The position numbers and the translations under genes were made by a program. This document shows, piece after piece, positions 33,139 to 41,911 of a stretch of 64,000 bases of DNA. The stretch's first letter is position 1. The number at the start of each line of letters is the position of its first letter. Below the pieces are notes generated by a model. The model was given only the letters and a program-made list of their open reading frames with translations. It was not told the DNA's origin and made no database searches. The stretch comes from Streptomyces sp. NBC_00448. GTDB taxonomy: Bacteria; Actinomycetota; Actinomycetes; Streptomycetales; Streptomycetaceae. Location: assembly GCF_036014115.1 (NCBI RefSeq), contig NZ_CP107913.1, forward strand, positions 6,751,501-6,815,500. Reading direction: 5' to 3'.

Positions 33139-34362
33139 TCAGGCCGGCCGGGCGACGGGCAGGGCCCACCGTGCGTGGACGAGCGCGCCGAACAGGCCCA
33201 CGGCGGCGGCCACGGGGGCGATCCAGGAGAATCCGGCCGAGGAGAGCAGGACGCCGCCCGCCGCGGACCCGAGCGAGGTGCCCAGGTACATGAAGCTGCT
33301 GTTCCACGCCATGACCGAGCCGATCTCGCTCCCGAAGGTGTGCATCAGCTGGGACTGGAAGGCGGGCAGGCAGGGGAAGGCACTGAGCGCGAACAGGCCG
33401 AGGACCAGGAGCAGTACCGCGGTCGGGGCGTGGAAGGCCAGGACCAGGAGCACTTCCAGCACCGACAGGCCCACCAGGCTGCCGGTGACGACCCGCGTCG
33501 CACCGTAGCGGTCGGCGAGCCGGCCTCCGCTCAGGCTCCCCGCGACGGCGCCGACTCCGTAGACGACCAGTGCGACGGCGACCATGCCGGTCGACAGGTG
33601 GGCGTTGTCGGTCAGCGCGGTGCCGACGTAGGTGTAGAGGCTGTAGACGGCGAAGGCCCACAGCCCGGTGACGGAGACCGCCCGGGCCTTGGTGACGGCG
33701 CTGCTGCGCGGGCCGGCCGCGGGGGCGCGGCCGGCGCCCGGAGCGCCGCCCGGCGCCACGCTGCGCCAGGAGAACAGGTTGACCACGACGAGGACGAGCG
33801 TCACCCCGCCGATCCCGAAGAAGGTCTCCCGCCAGCTCAGCAGCGAGGCGACGGCGGTGCCGGTGGGGGCGCCGGTGGCGAGCGAGACGAGGAAGCCCGA
33901 CGCGGCGACGGCCAGCCAGCCGGCGCGGCGTTCGGGCGGAGCGGCCAGGCCGACCAGGGTCTGCACGGAGGGTGTGACGGCGGCGGCCGACAGACCCGCG
34001 AGCACCCGGGCGGCCAGCAGCATGCCGAACCACGGCGACAGGCCGGTCAGGGCGTTGGCGAGGCCGAAGACGGTCAGGCCGCCGATGAGGACGGTCCGGC
34101 GGCCGACCCGGTCGGCGAGGGTGCCGATGATCGGAGCGCCGATCATGTACGCGAGCGAGAACGTGGTGACGGTGACCCCGGCCACGGACGCGGAGACGTG
34201 GTATTGGTGCGCGATGTCCGGCAGCAGGGGCGAGACCACGAACAGGTCGGTGCCGATGACGAGAAGCGTGATGAAGGCAACCGCGAGGCTGCTGCGGCCG
34301 ACGGGCTCCGACGTCGCCTCGCGGGTGCGGGGCACAGGCCGGCTCAAGTCCTGGCTAGTCAT
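33139..34362 (-). CDS. MFS transporter (drug efflux type)
   Basis: A 407-aa twelve-helix MFS protein. TDLFVVSPLLPDIAHQYHVS and GTLADRVGRRTVLIGG (loop 2-3 motif) are typical of DHA1 efflux pumps (AraJ/CmlR-like). The start at 34362 is taken because the region before it is non-coding, with two direct repeats of TTAGCTGGA. It is divergent to a MarR gene 85 bases away, the usual arrangement in which MarR represses the pump. Confidence 0.85.
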   Translation of the reverse strand: MTSQDLSRPVPRTREATSEPVGRSSLAVAFITLLVIGTDLFVVSPLLPDIAHQYHVSASVAGVTVTTFSLAYMIGAPIIGTLADRVGRRTVLIGGLTVFGLANALTGLSPWFGMLLAARVLAGLSAAAVTPSVQTLVGLAAPPERRAGWLAVAASGFLVSLATGAPTGTAVASLLSWRETFFGIGGVTLVLVVVNLFSWRSVAPGGAPGAGRAPAAGPRSSAVTKARAVSVTGLWAFAVYSLYTYVGTALTDNAHLSTGMVAVALVVYGVGAVAGSLSGGRLADRYGATRVVTGSLVGLSVLEVLLVLAFHAPTAVLLLVLGLFALSAFPCLPAFQSQLMHTFGSEIGSVMAWNSSFMYLGTSLGSAAGGVLLSSAGFSWIAPVAAAVGLFGALVHARWALPVARPA

Positions 34363-34384
34363 AGGCACGACCCTAGCAGTTTGC

Positions 34385-34408
34385 TTAGCTGGATATGTAT
34401 TAGCTGGA
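34385..34408. promoter_or_regulatory. Direct repeats in the MFS/MarR divergent promoter
   Basis: TTAGCTGGA occurs twice (34385-34393 and 34400-34408) with a 15-base period inside AT-rich DNA between the divergent MFS and MarR starts. It is a candidate MarR-binding or promoter element; I do not see a clean palindrome. Confidence 0.45.
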
Positions 34409-34447
34409 AAATTATTCCCCGGCTTTGCGGTCGGGTAGGATTGCCTC

Positions 34448-34945
34448 ATGGACCGACAGGACTCCATCGACAGGATGCTGGGGCAGTGGTCATGGCGGAC
34501 CCATGACCTGCCGTTGGAGCAGATGGCCGTCTCCAAACGCATCACGCGGATGGCGCGCCTCCTGGAGGACCTCGCCACCGCGTGCCTGGCTCCGCTCGGC
34601 ATGGATCGCGGCGAGTTCGACGTGCTGGCCACCTTGCTGCGCAGCGGACCCGCCGGGGAGACGACGCCGACGGAGCTGAGCCACTGGCTGCTCATCTCCG
34701 GCCCCGGTCTCACCAAGCGGCTCGGGCGCCTTGAGGACCGCGGACTGATCACCCGCCGGCTCGCCCCGAACGACCGCCGCTCCCTGCTGGTCGCCCTCAC
34801 CGACGAGGGCAGGGAACTGGCCGAGCGGGGCGTGCAGGCGCACGCGAAGGCCACGGCCGAGCTCTTCGACGGGATCTCGGCCACGAAGCGGGAGCGGCTG
34901 GGCGCTCTGCTGCGCGAGCTGATCCTGGTGGCGGAGGAACCGTAG
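34448..34945 (+). CDS. MarR-family transcriptional regulator
   Basis: A 165-aa winged-helix regulator: MDRGEFDVLATLLRSGPAGE, TPTELSHWLLISGPGLTKRL (recognition helix region), RLEDRGLITRRLAPNDRRSL (wing with DxR) and LTDEGRELAERGVQAH. An AGGA-type ribosome site precedes the ATG. Divergent from the efflux pump, it probably represses the pump and possibly the molybdenum-enzyme genes behind it until a small ligand binds. Confidence 0.88.
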   Translation: MDRQDSIDRMLGQWSWRTHDLPLEQMAVSKRITRMARLLEDLATACLAPLGMDRGEFDVLATLLRSGPAGETTPTELSHWLLISGPGLTKRLGRLEDRGLITRRLAPNDRRSLLVALTDEGRELAERGVQAHAKATAELFDGISATKRERLGALLRELILVAEEP

Positions 34946-35040
34946 GGCCTGAGGCGGAGCTTGCGGGCGGCGAGGCCCGGGGCCCGAGGCGCTGAGGCCG
35001 TGCCCGCGGAGGCGGGGCCCGATTCAGCGCCTCGACCGCC

Positions 35041-35862
35041 TCAACGCGTGCCGGAGAGGGCGAAGCCGCTGATCGAGGCGAAGAACCTGCCCCGCTTCTC
35101 GGCCTCTTCCAGCGGCTGCCACCAGGCGGCCAACTCCTCGGGCGCCCAGGCCAGGCCGCCCGACGCGACCGTGGTGTTCACGAACTCGCCGAGCGAGGCC
35201 TGGAAGAAGGCGTACGACATCCGCACGGTGTGCGGAGTCAGGGTCACCCCGGTCACACCCAGATCGAGGAAGCGGTTCTCCAGCGAGCGGGCGTTCCAGC
35301 CGTGCCGGTGGTTGTCGCAGAAGGCGTGTACGGCGGTCCGGGTCGCCTCGCGGTCCGGGTGGTCCACGGTCAGGGTGTCGAAGTCGTAGTCGAAGACCGC
35401 GATCCGCCCGCCCCTGCGCGTCACCCGCAGCACCTCGTTGTCGGCCTCGTCCAGGTCGGGGCAGTGCTGCCGGACGAGCTTGACCCGCACCCCGTCGAAG
35501 GACCCGTCCGCGAAGTCGAGCCGCCGGATGTCCCCGACCGCGAACTCGGCCGGCAGCGACGAGCCCGCGCTGCGCCCGCGCGCCTCGCCGACCATCGCCT
35601 CGCTCAGGTCGACGCCGGTCACCCGGCCCTCGGGGCCGACCAGCGCGGCCAGCTCCCGGGCGTCGTCCCCCGTGCCGCACCCGACGTCGAGGATGTGCCT
35701 GCCCGTGAGCGGTCCCAGCCCCTCGGCCAGGGTGCGCCGCACCGCGCCGTACTCGGGCAGTGCGTTGGCCAGGTCCATGAAGCGGATGAACCAGTTCGAG
35801 TCCTTCGCCGAGTCCACGCGGGTGAACTCGCCGGAGTGCTGAAGCCCGGTGTCGACAGGCAT
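35041..35862 (-). CDS. SAM-dependent class I methyltransferase
   Basis: A Rossmann-fold methyltransferase of about 273 aa. HILDVGCGTGDDARELAAL is motif I, GRVTGVDLSEAMVGEARGR motif II, and AVGDIRRLDFADGSFDGVRV the acceptor-side motif. The ATG at 35862 (MPVDTGLQHSGEF) is preferred because AGAAGGAG is about ten bases upstream; longer in-frame starts at 35889 and 35925 are less well served. It lies 93 bases downstream of the P-loop gene, and a role in the AvrD-type pathway is possible but unproven. Confidence 0.83.
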   Translation of the reverse strand: MPVDTGLQHSGEFTRVDSAKDSNWFIRFMDLANALPEYGAVRRTLAEGLGPLTGRHILDVGCGTGDDARELAALVGPEGRVTGVDLSEAMVGEARGRSAGSSLPAEFAVGDIRRLDFADGSFDGVRVKLVRQHCPDLDEADNEVLRVTRRGGRIAVFDYDFDTLTVDHPDREATRTAVHAFCDNHRHGWNARSLENRFLDLGVTGVTLTPHTVRMSYAFFQASLGEFVNTTVASGGLAWAPEELAAWWQPLEEAEKRGRFFASISGFALSGTR

Positions 35863-35955
35863 GGTGTCGGTTCTCCTTCTGGTGGTCATGTGCTGGTTGC
35901 CATGGGTTGATCGTGTTCCGGACACGGGGTCGGTGGGCCACGAGCGGTGGTCCGG

Positions 35956-36666
35956 TCAGGCGGCGGCCGCGGCGCGGTCGGCCTCCATCCGCTTGTCGAT
36001 CCGTGCGTACTCCCGCCGGCCGAGAGCGATGGCCTCATCGACCGGCATGACCACGGGAAAGCCGAACAAGTCGACGATCCTGCCCAGCCGTTCGGAGAAG
36101 GAACCGCTGATCACGTGGTACGGGATACGCAACTCGTCGAGCGTGCCGAGCAGCATCGTGTCGCACTCGTCCCGGAAGGCGGAGTTCATCGGCCGGTGAC
36201 CGTCGGCGCTCAGCGGGAGTTCGTTGGCGAGGTGGACGAAGGAGTCGAACGTCGCCTTCACGTGCTGCTTGAACGCGTGCCCGTACTGGGCGACCACCGC
36301 TTCGAAGAAGCGCATCTCCGGGGTCAGTTCCTCCCTCGGTATCCGCTCCAGGTGGCTGGTGGAGGAGGGGTCCATCCCGTACGCGAGACGGGTGGCCGCG
36401 TAGATCCACTCCTGCAGCGACGAGCCGTCGGAGAGGAACCCGTCGGGGAACCGGGACTCCGCCACCGCGCGCCCGACGTGCCGGCGCATCGCGAGCTGCA
36501 GGTATTCCGCCGGGGTGACCTGGGAGAGCGTCTTCCCGGGAACGGCGAGGGGCATGATCTCCCGGATCGTCGCGGCGAGCGTGCGCGGGATGCCGGTGTA
36601 GTGCGCCAGGGTCATGACGGTCAGGGTCTTGCCGGACGAGTAGGTACCGGAAACTGCCAGTTTCAA
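35956..36666 (-). CDS. P-loop NTPase / small-molecule kinase-like protein of the AvrD cluster
   Basis: A 236-aa ATP/GTP-binding protein. MKLAVSGTYSSGKTLTVMTL is an exact P-loop at the N-terminus. PDGFLSDGSSLQEWIYAATR supplies a DGS-like Walker B region, and PYHVISGSFSERLGRIVDLF resembles the lid/base-binding end of nucleotide kinases. It is the last gene of the compact minus-strand cluster, 12 bases after the AvrD-like gene. I recall AvrD-family genes commonly having an AAA/NTPase-like neighbour, but the reaction is unknown. Confidence 0.7.
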   Translation of the reverse strand: MKLAVSGTYSSGKTLTVMTLAHYTGIPRTLAATIREIMPLAVPGKTLSQVTPAEYLQLAMRRHVGRAVAESRFPDGFLSDGSSLQEWIYAATRLAYGMDPSSTSHLERIPREELTPEMRFFEAVVAQYGHAFKQHVKATFDSFVHLANELPLSADGHRPMNSAFRDECDTMLLGTLDELRIPYHVISGSFSERLGRIVDLFGFPVVMPVDEAIALGRREYARIDKRMEADRAAAAA

Positions 36667-36678
36667 GGTCTCGGCTCC

Positions 36679-37722
36679 TTACGGCGTTCTGGCGGGGGTG
36701 TCGGTCGTTTCGGTCTTCTCGGGCAGAGCGTGGGCGAGCGAGCAGCGCAGACGGATGCCGGCCAGCTCGCCGGAGATCTCGGTGTTCCGCCAGGACCTGC
36801 CGCGCAGCGGCAGGAGATGGGACGCGGTCACCTCGGTCCGCACCGGGTACGGCGATCCGGCCTCCACCGGGACCCGCGGGCGGGTGGTGTCCAGCGAAGT
36901 CCGCAGCATCCAGAGGGCGTTGCTGTCGCTGCGCCGGATGTCGTCCATCTCGTACATCAGCACCTGTGCGAGTTGCAGGCAGGAGACGAAGCAGTCGACC
37001 GGGGAGAACATCGGAGACGTCGCGCCCTCGACGCCGTCCGGCATCGCCCCCGGCTGCTCCATGAGCACCGAGGCACGCGCGGACAACTGCTCGGTGTCCA
37101 CCGTGACATCGGTCAACCGCTGCCCACGCAGGGCGAACCCGGCGCCGTAGTACCGCGTGCCGGCCGGACCCAGCGCGTCCTCAAGCCGCGGGAACCCGGT
37201 CGGCCGAACGGCGCCGGCCGGGGCCGCGTGCGCGATCTCGTACCGCGCCCGCATCACACCGACGTGGCACTCGTACACCGAGACGCAGACGCCCGGCGCC
37301 TCCGGCAGCGGCCTGGTGCCGCGGAGCCGAGCGGTCGCCGGCAGGTCGGCGAGCTCCTCCTGCGGCGTCACGCCGGCGATGAGCGTGATCCGGCGCAGCC
37401 GGGCGGCGCGCCGCTGCTCCGGGCTGAGCCGGTAGCCGTGCGCCAGGTGGGCCTCGGCCAGTTGGAGGCCCAGGACGAGAGTGTCGATGCTGCTGACGTG
37501 CGGCGGCACGTCGATCTCGTCCTTCTTTCTGGACCAGTCGCCGGGATACCCGATGGTGACCCGCGCGGTGACGACCTGGCCGGCCCCGTCGTCCGGGAGG
37601 ACGCGCACCTCACTGACGTGATGAGACGCGCGGCGGTAGCCGGTCCCGAAGAAGCGCCGCTCCGCCGGGCCGAGGTACTCGTCGATCGAGCCGAGACGCA
37701 GATGGGGGGCGGTCACCGTCAT
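36679..37722 (-). CDS. AvrD-family protein (syringolide/butenolide-type biosynthesis)
   Basis: A 347-aa protein that I assign to the AvrD family from VLMYEMDDIRRSDSNALWML, VDCFVSCLQLAQ and SWRNTEISGELAGIRLRCSL. It shows an internal duplication: YLGPAERRFFGTGYRRASHH near residue 16 and ALGPAGTRYYGAGFALRGQR near residue 184. This fits two related hotdog-like halves. In Pseudomonas syringae AvrD makes acyl-glycoside elicitors (syringolides) from a beta-ketoacyl thioester and a sugar. The adjoining carrier, reductase and ligase could supply the acyl thioester. The family call rests on remembered motifs. Confidence 0.6.
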   Translation of the reverse strand: MTVTAPHLRLGSIDEYLGPAERRFFGTGYRRASHHVSEVRVLPDDGAGQVVTARVTIGYPGDWSRKKDEIDVPPHVSSIDTLVLGLQLAEAHLAHGYRLSPEQRRAARLRRITLIAGVTPQEELADLPATARLRGTRPLPEAPGVCVSVYECHVGVMRARYEIAHAAPAGAVRPTGFPRLEDALGPAGTRYYGAGFALRGQRLTDVTVDTEQLSARASVLMEQPGAMPDGVEGATSPMFSPVDCFVSCLQLAQVLMYEMDDIRRSDSNALWMLRTSLDTTRPRVPVEAGSPYPVRTEVTASHLLPLRGRSWRNTEISGELAGIRLRCSLAHALPEKTETTDTPARTP

Positions 37723-38051
37723 GCCGGCTGCTCCGAGCCGCTGCGCAGGGCGTGTTCGTAGACGGTGGCCAGCTCGTCCACCGTGTGCGCGTCCGCCAGG
37801 GTGGCGCTTCCGTCGGAGAAGGGATCGCTGCCGAACTCCGCGGCGAGCTGGATGACCAGCCGCGCCAGCATCAGGGAGTTCAGGCCGATGTCGACGAGGT
37901 TGTCGGTGCCACGGTAGGCAGCGGCGCCCGTGCCCGGGGCGCCGTCGAGGTCGTCGTGCTGGTCGAACTCGCCGAGGTCGTCGAGGTCGTCCAGGAGGAT
38001 CATGCCGATCCTCTCGCGTATCACGCTCGTCAGCTCTTCACGGGTCAACAT
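37719..38051 (-). CDS. Acyl carrier protein of the AvrD cluster
   Basis: A 110-aa carrier with attachment motif NLVDIGLNSLMLARLVIQLA (Ser of GLNS). The loop before it (EFDQHDDLDGAPGTGAAAYR) is longer than in typical carriers. The C-terminal helix is intact (TVDELATVYEHALRSG). It overlaps the SDR stop by seven bases and the AvrD-like start by four. It probably holds the acyl chain loaded by the ligase two genes upstream. Confidence 0.82.
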   Translation of the reverse strand: MLTREELTSVIRERIGMILLDDLDDLGEFDQHDDLDGAPGTGAAAYRGTDNLVDIGLNSLMLARLVIQLAAEFGSDPFSDGSATLADAHTVDELATVYEHALRSGSEQPA

Positions 38052-38788
38052 GAGATGCCTCCGTCGATGACAAGGGACTGTCCGGTGATGAAAGCGGCGG
38101 CCGGAGAGGCCAGGAAGAGGACCGCGTCCACCACTTCCTCGGCCGTGCCGAGCCGGCCCAGCGGAGTCCGCCGCTGTATCCGCTCGCGGTTGCGATCGGT
38201 GACGCCGGCGGACATGTCCGAGTCGAAGTAGCCCGGAGTGACCGTGCAGACCCGGATGCCCATCGGGCCGAGCTCCCGGGCCAGGCTCCTGCTGAACCCC
38301 TCCATGCCCGCCTTGGCGGCGGCGTAGGCGGCGACCCCGCGGTAGCCGCGGACCGCGTTGATGGACGAGACGTTCACGACCACGCCCTCGCCGGTCCGGC
38401 TCATCGACCGCACGCAGGCCTGCGTGAGCTCGACCGGGGCCAGCAGGTTCGCCGTCAGCGACTCCCTGACCTGGGCCGGCGGCATGGTCAGCAGGAGCCC
38501 CTGGTGCAACACCCCCGCGTTGTTGACCAGCAGGCCGATCCGGCCGAACCGCGCGTCGACGGCGTCGGTGAACTCGCGCGTCGCACCGGGTTCCAGCACG
38601 TCGGTGGACTGCCAGAAGAACGTGTCGGGGTGCGCCTCACGCTGCTCCTCGACGAAACCGTTCGCCTTCCGGCTGAAGGTCGCGACGCGCCAACCGTCGG
38701 CCAGCAGCCTCTCCACCAGCTTCCTGCCGAGCCCGCGGCTGCCGCCGCTCACCACCGCCGTGCGCGGTTGCGCGGCCGCGGCGCTCAC
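38045..38788 (-). CDS. SDR-family 3-oxoacyl-carrier reductase (FabG-like)
   Basis: A 247-aa short-chain dehydrogenase. VSGGSRGLGRKLVERLL is the NAD(P)-binding TGxxxGxG region, LLVNNAGVLHQG the NNAG motif, VNVSSINAVRG the catalytic Ser and AAYAAAKAGMEGFSRS the YxxxK. The C-terminus ITGQSLVIDGGISC is standard. ATGA overlaps with the ligase gene show tight coupling. It probably reduces a carrier-bound beta-ketoacyl or related intermediate. Confidence 0.85.
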   Translation of the reverse strand: MSAAAAQPRTAVVSGGSRGLGRKLVERLLADGWRVATFSRKANGFVEEQREAHPDTFFWQSTDVLEPGATREFTDAVDARFGRIGLLVNNAGVLHQGLLLTMPPAQVRESLTANLLAPVELTQACVRSMSRTGEGVVVNVSSINAVRGYRGVAAYAAAKAGMEGFSRSLARELGPMGIRVCTVTPGYFDSDMSAGVTDRNRERIQRRTPLGRLGTAEEVVDAVLFLASPAAAFITGQSLVIDGGISC

Positions 38789-40158
38789 GACAGCCCGCGC
38801 ATCTTCTTGAAGCGGTCATTGTGCTGCGGGTCTCCCGACACCTCCACGACCGCCGGAACCTTGAAGGGTTCGAGCCGCTGCCGGCACGCCTTCCTCAGCC
38901 TGCGTTCCACGCTTTCACCCGACTCGTCGGCTATCAGCCGCACGACCGCTTTCACCGCCATTCCGGTCACCGGGCTGGGAATTCCGGACACCGTGGCATC
39001 CGCCACGTTTTCGAGATCCAGCAACACGCTTTCCACTTCGGCGGGGTAGACCTTCTCGCCGCCCACATTGATCATCTCGGAACGGCGGCCGAGTATCCGG
39101 ATGTAGTCGCCTTCCACCTCGACGACATCCTGCGTGTCGAAATATCCGTCGTCGTCGAACCGTGTCGGCGCGTTGAGATAGCCGAGCATCGCCATCTCGG
39201 AACGCACCCAGAGGATATCGTTGACGATCTTGTATTCGAATCCCTCGCCGCCGAGCTTGAGCCAGACCGTGTCGTTGCTCTTGGACCGGGTGGGCAGGAT
39301 GCCCAGTTCGGACAGGCCGTACGTCTGCTTGAACCGGACCGTCGGCAATGCGTCCCCGAGGTGCCGCAGCGTCCGCTGGGGCATCGGCTCGGTGCCGTAC
39401 GTGACGAGTTCCAGGGACGACGTGTCGTGGCGGGCCGCCGCGCCGGAGAGCAGAGCCATGCTGAGGAACGTCGGGGTGGTCGGCAGCACTTGGACGCGGT
39501 GCCCGGCGATCGCGGCGAAGACCGTGTCCGGCGTGCGCTCCGACACGGTGACCACCGTGCCGCCCTGGCTGAGCGTGTGCAGCAGGGTGTTGATCCCGCC
39601 GATGTGGTCGAGGCTGAGGAAGGAAAGGATGCGCAGGGGCTTCCGCAGGGTCCGGTAGCGCCCCAGCACCTTGTCGAAGTCCAGCACGGACGCCTTGCTG
39701 CGCCCGGTGGTACCCGAGCTGAACAGCACCAGCCCGGGAAGGCCGGCCAGCCGTAGCCGGCGGTACAACTCGTGGTCGGCCGTACGCCCCGTGGCCACGC
39801 CCCGCCGTCCGCCGTCGGCGCCCACGTCGAGGGTGACCTCCACCTGTGCGGCGTCGAGGAACTCCGCGCGTCTGGCTTCCGGCAGCCTCCCCAGCGGGAC
39901 GACGATCGCGCCGCGCCCGATCAGGGCTAGCAACGCGGCACAGCTGCCGGGGGAGTAGCCGCCCTCCAGACTGACCACGGACCCCGGACCCACCGCCTGG
40001 GAATCCAGGTACTGCTGCCAGTCCCGGACGGCCTCCAGCAATTCACCGTAACGGAAACGGCGATTGTCGGAGATCAAGGCTTCGTTCGCTTCGAAGGACT
40101 GCAGTCTCTCCAGGAACCGGTCAACATTCCCGACATTGTTCAGGTGACTACCGGTCAT
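38785..40158 (-). CDS. AMP-dependent acyl ligase (ANL superfamily) of the AvrD cluster
   Basis: A 457-aa adenylate-forming enzyme. LVLFSSGTTGRSKASVLDFD is the P-loop, FKQTYGLSELGILPT the A5 motif, YFDTQDVVEVEGDYIRILGR the hinge, MINVGGEKVYPAEVE the A8 loop, and NDRFKKMRGLS the C-terminal Lys region. The arrangement resembles acyl-AMP ligases that load a carrier protein. It is the first gene of the AvrD cluster and divergent from a SnoaL-like gene, with a 200-base promoter gap. Confidence 0.85.
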   Translation of the reverse strand: MTGSHLNNVGNVDRFLERLQSFEANEALISDNRRFRYGELLEAVRDWQQYLDSQAVGPGSVVSLEGGYSPGSCAALLALIGRGAIVVPLGRLPEARRAEFLDAAQVEVTLDVGADGGRRGVATGRTADHELYRRLRLAGLPGLVLFSSGTTGRSKASVLDFDKVLGRYRTLRKPLRILSFLSLDHIGGINTLLHTLSQGGTVVTVSERTPDTVFAAIAGHRVQVLPTTPTFLSMALLSGAAARHDTSSLELVTYGTEPMPQRTLRHLGDALPTVRFKQTYGLSELGILPTRSKSNDTVWLKLGGEGFEYKIVNDILWVRSEMAMLGYLNAPTRFDDDGYFDTQDVVEVEGDYIRILGRRSEMINVGGEKVYPAEVESVLLDLENVADATVSGIPSPVTGMAVKAVVRLIADESGESVERRLRKACRQRLEPFKVPAVVEVSGDPQHNDRFKKMRGLS

Positions 40159-40361
40159 TCGACGTCTCCCTGTTTCCTGTTTCCCGGGTGCGGCCTGGCT
40201 CCAGTGTCACTGTTGCACCGAGCGGTCGCAACGCCTCTTCGATACGCGCCGGCGAGTTGTCGGACTTGCCCAACTCGTCTCTTCCGCATTGGCTGCTCTT
40301 GGCCATGCGGGGCGGATTGTTCTATGACTGGGTACCACCGGCGACCGAGAGGAGTCACGTC

Positions 40362-40811
40362 ATGGCGGTCCCTTCCGGGACATCCGCGGAAGCCCGAAAG
40401 CAGCGCATCGCGATGCTTTTCGAGAACATCATCACGCGCGGAGAACTACACCTCGCCGACGAACTGTTCGACGAGGATTTCCACTGGCCGCAGTTCGACC
40501 TGCGCGGCCCCGAGGGCGTCCGGATCTGGGTCCGTGCCTTCCGTACGGCGTTCCCGGACATCAAGGACCTGGTGCGGGAGCAGATCGCGGAAGGCGATGT
40601 CGTGGTGACCCGGGTCGTCTGCGAGGGCACCCAACTCGGCCCTTTCCGCGGGCTGCCGCCGAGCGGCCGCACGGCCACCTTCGCCGCCGTCGGGATCGAC
40701 CGGTTCCGCGGCGAGAAGGTGATCGAGCGCTCGGCGTGGTTCGACATGGCCGACCTGATGCGCCAACTGGGCCACAGGACGCTGGAGATCGGGCCGGCGG
40801 CGAAGCCCTGA
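40362..40811 (+). CDS. SnoaL-like / ester-cyclase-type NTF2-fold protein
   Basis: A 149-aa cone-fold protein. IITRGELHLADELFDEDFHW, IWVRAFRTAFPDIKDLVREQ, GDVVVTRVVCEGTQLGPFRG and ERSAWFDMADLMRQLG follow the SnoaL/ester-cyclase pattern. AGAGGAG seven bases upstream fixes the ATG at 40362, although the frame is open further back. Members act as cyclases, hydroxylases or isomerases on polyketide-like molecules, but many are orphans. It is divergent from the AvrD cluster, so co-function is possible. Confidence 0.75.
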   Translation: MAVPSGTSAEARKQRIAMLFENIITRGELHLADELFDEDFHWPQFDLRGPEGVRIWVRAFRTAFPDIKDLVREQIAEGDVVVTRVVCEGTQLGPFRGLPPSGRTATFAAVGIDRFRGEKVIERSAWFDMADLMRQLGHRTLEIGPAAKP

Positions 40812-40963
40812 CGGGTGGTCCGGGGGCGGTGTCCGCGGCGGGGGCACCCGGGGTCGCCGGGGAGCGGCGGGGCCGCTCGACACACGGTGCGTGGCTGAAG
40901 ACTCTCAATTGGTGACTGCCGGGCGGCTGTCGGGCCGGGCGGCCGGAGCGGAAGGGTGGGCGT

Positions 40964-41911
40964 ATGACGAAGGCGACGATGCGGGCGATCAGCCAGGACG
41001 AACTGGGCGGCCCCGACCTGCTGAGGGAAGTCCGGATCGACCGGCCCGTCCCCGGACCGTCCGAGGTCCTGGTGAGGGTCCATGCGGCGGGCATGAACTC
41101 AAGTGACTGGAAGCACCGGCAGTTTCCCGGTTTCATCGGACAACTCCCCCTGGTCCTGGGCTGGGACGTGTCCGGCGTCGTCGAGGCCGTCGGTGCCGGC
41201 GTGTCCCTGCACAAGGCCGGTGACGAGGTCTTCGGCATGCTGCCCTACCCCCACGGCCACGGAGCCTGCGCCGAGTACGTCACCGCTCCCGCCCGTGCTC
41301 TGGTGCGGAAGCCCGCCGAACTCGACCACGTCCAGGCCGCCGCGATCCCGCTCGCCGCCCTGACCGCCCGCCAGGCCCTGGTGGACACGGCCGATGTCCA
41401 GGCCGGTCAGCGCGTCCTGATCCACGCGGCTGCCGGCGGCGTGGGCCACATCGCGGTCCAGATCGCCAAGTCCCTGGGCGCCCACGTGGTCGGCACCTCC
41501 AGCGCGGCCAAGCACGACCTGCTCCGCGAGCTCGGCGCCGACGAGATCGTGGACTACCGCACCGAGGACTTCGAGAACGCCACCGAAAAGGTCGACGTGG
41601 TCATGGACCTCATCGGCGGCGACTACGCGGCCCGTTCCCTGCGGACGCTCCGCAAGGGCGGCATCCTCGTCTCCCTGGTGCTCTCGAACACCCGCGCCTT
41701 GACGGAGGAAGCCGCCGAACTGGGCGTACGTCACCAACTGATGCTGGTCGAGGCGGATCAGGCGGGGATGCTCGCGGTGGCGGAGCTGGTCAGGACCGGC
41801 GCCCTGCGTCCTGTCATCGAGGCGTCCTTCCCCCTGGAGCAGGCCGCGAAGGCCCATGCGCTCGGTGACACCGGCCGGATCACGGGCAAAGTGGTCCTCA
41901 CCGTTCGCTGA
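40964..41911 (+). CDS. Zinc-independent MDR-type NADP oxidoreductase (quinone reductase-like)
   Basis: A 315-aa medium-chain reductase: PSEVLVRVHAAGMNSSDWKH, LGWDVSGVVEAVGAGVSLHK, AAAIPLAALTARQALVDTAD and RVLIHAAAGGVGHIAVQIAK (the cofactor motif AAxGGVG). There are no structural zinc cysteines. The C-terminal LGDTGRITGKVVLTVR is typical. It reduces quinones or enones with NADPH. Its stop codon abuts the pentanucleotide-repeat tract. Confidence 0.87.
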   Translation: MTKATMRAISQDELGGPDLLREVRIDRPVPGPSEVLVRVHAAGMNSSDWKHRQFPGFIGQLPLVLGWDVSGVVEAVGAGVSLHKAGDEVFGMLPYPHGHGACAEYVTAPARALVRKPAELDHVQAAAIPLAALTARQALVDTADVQAGQRVLIHAAAGGVGHIAVQIAKSLGAHVVGTSSAAKHDLLRELGADEIVDYRTEDFENATEKVDVVMDLIGGDYAARSLRTLRKGGILVSLVLSNTRALTEEAAELGVRHQLMLVEADQAGMLAVAELVRTGALRPVIEASFPLEQAAKAHALGDTGRITGKVVLTVR

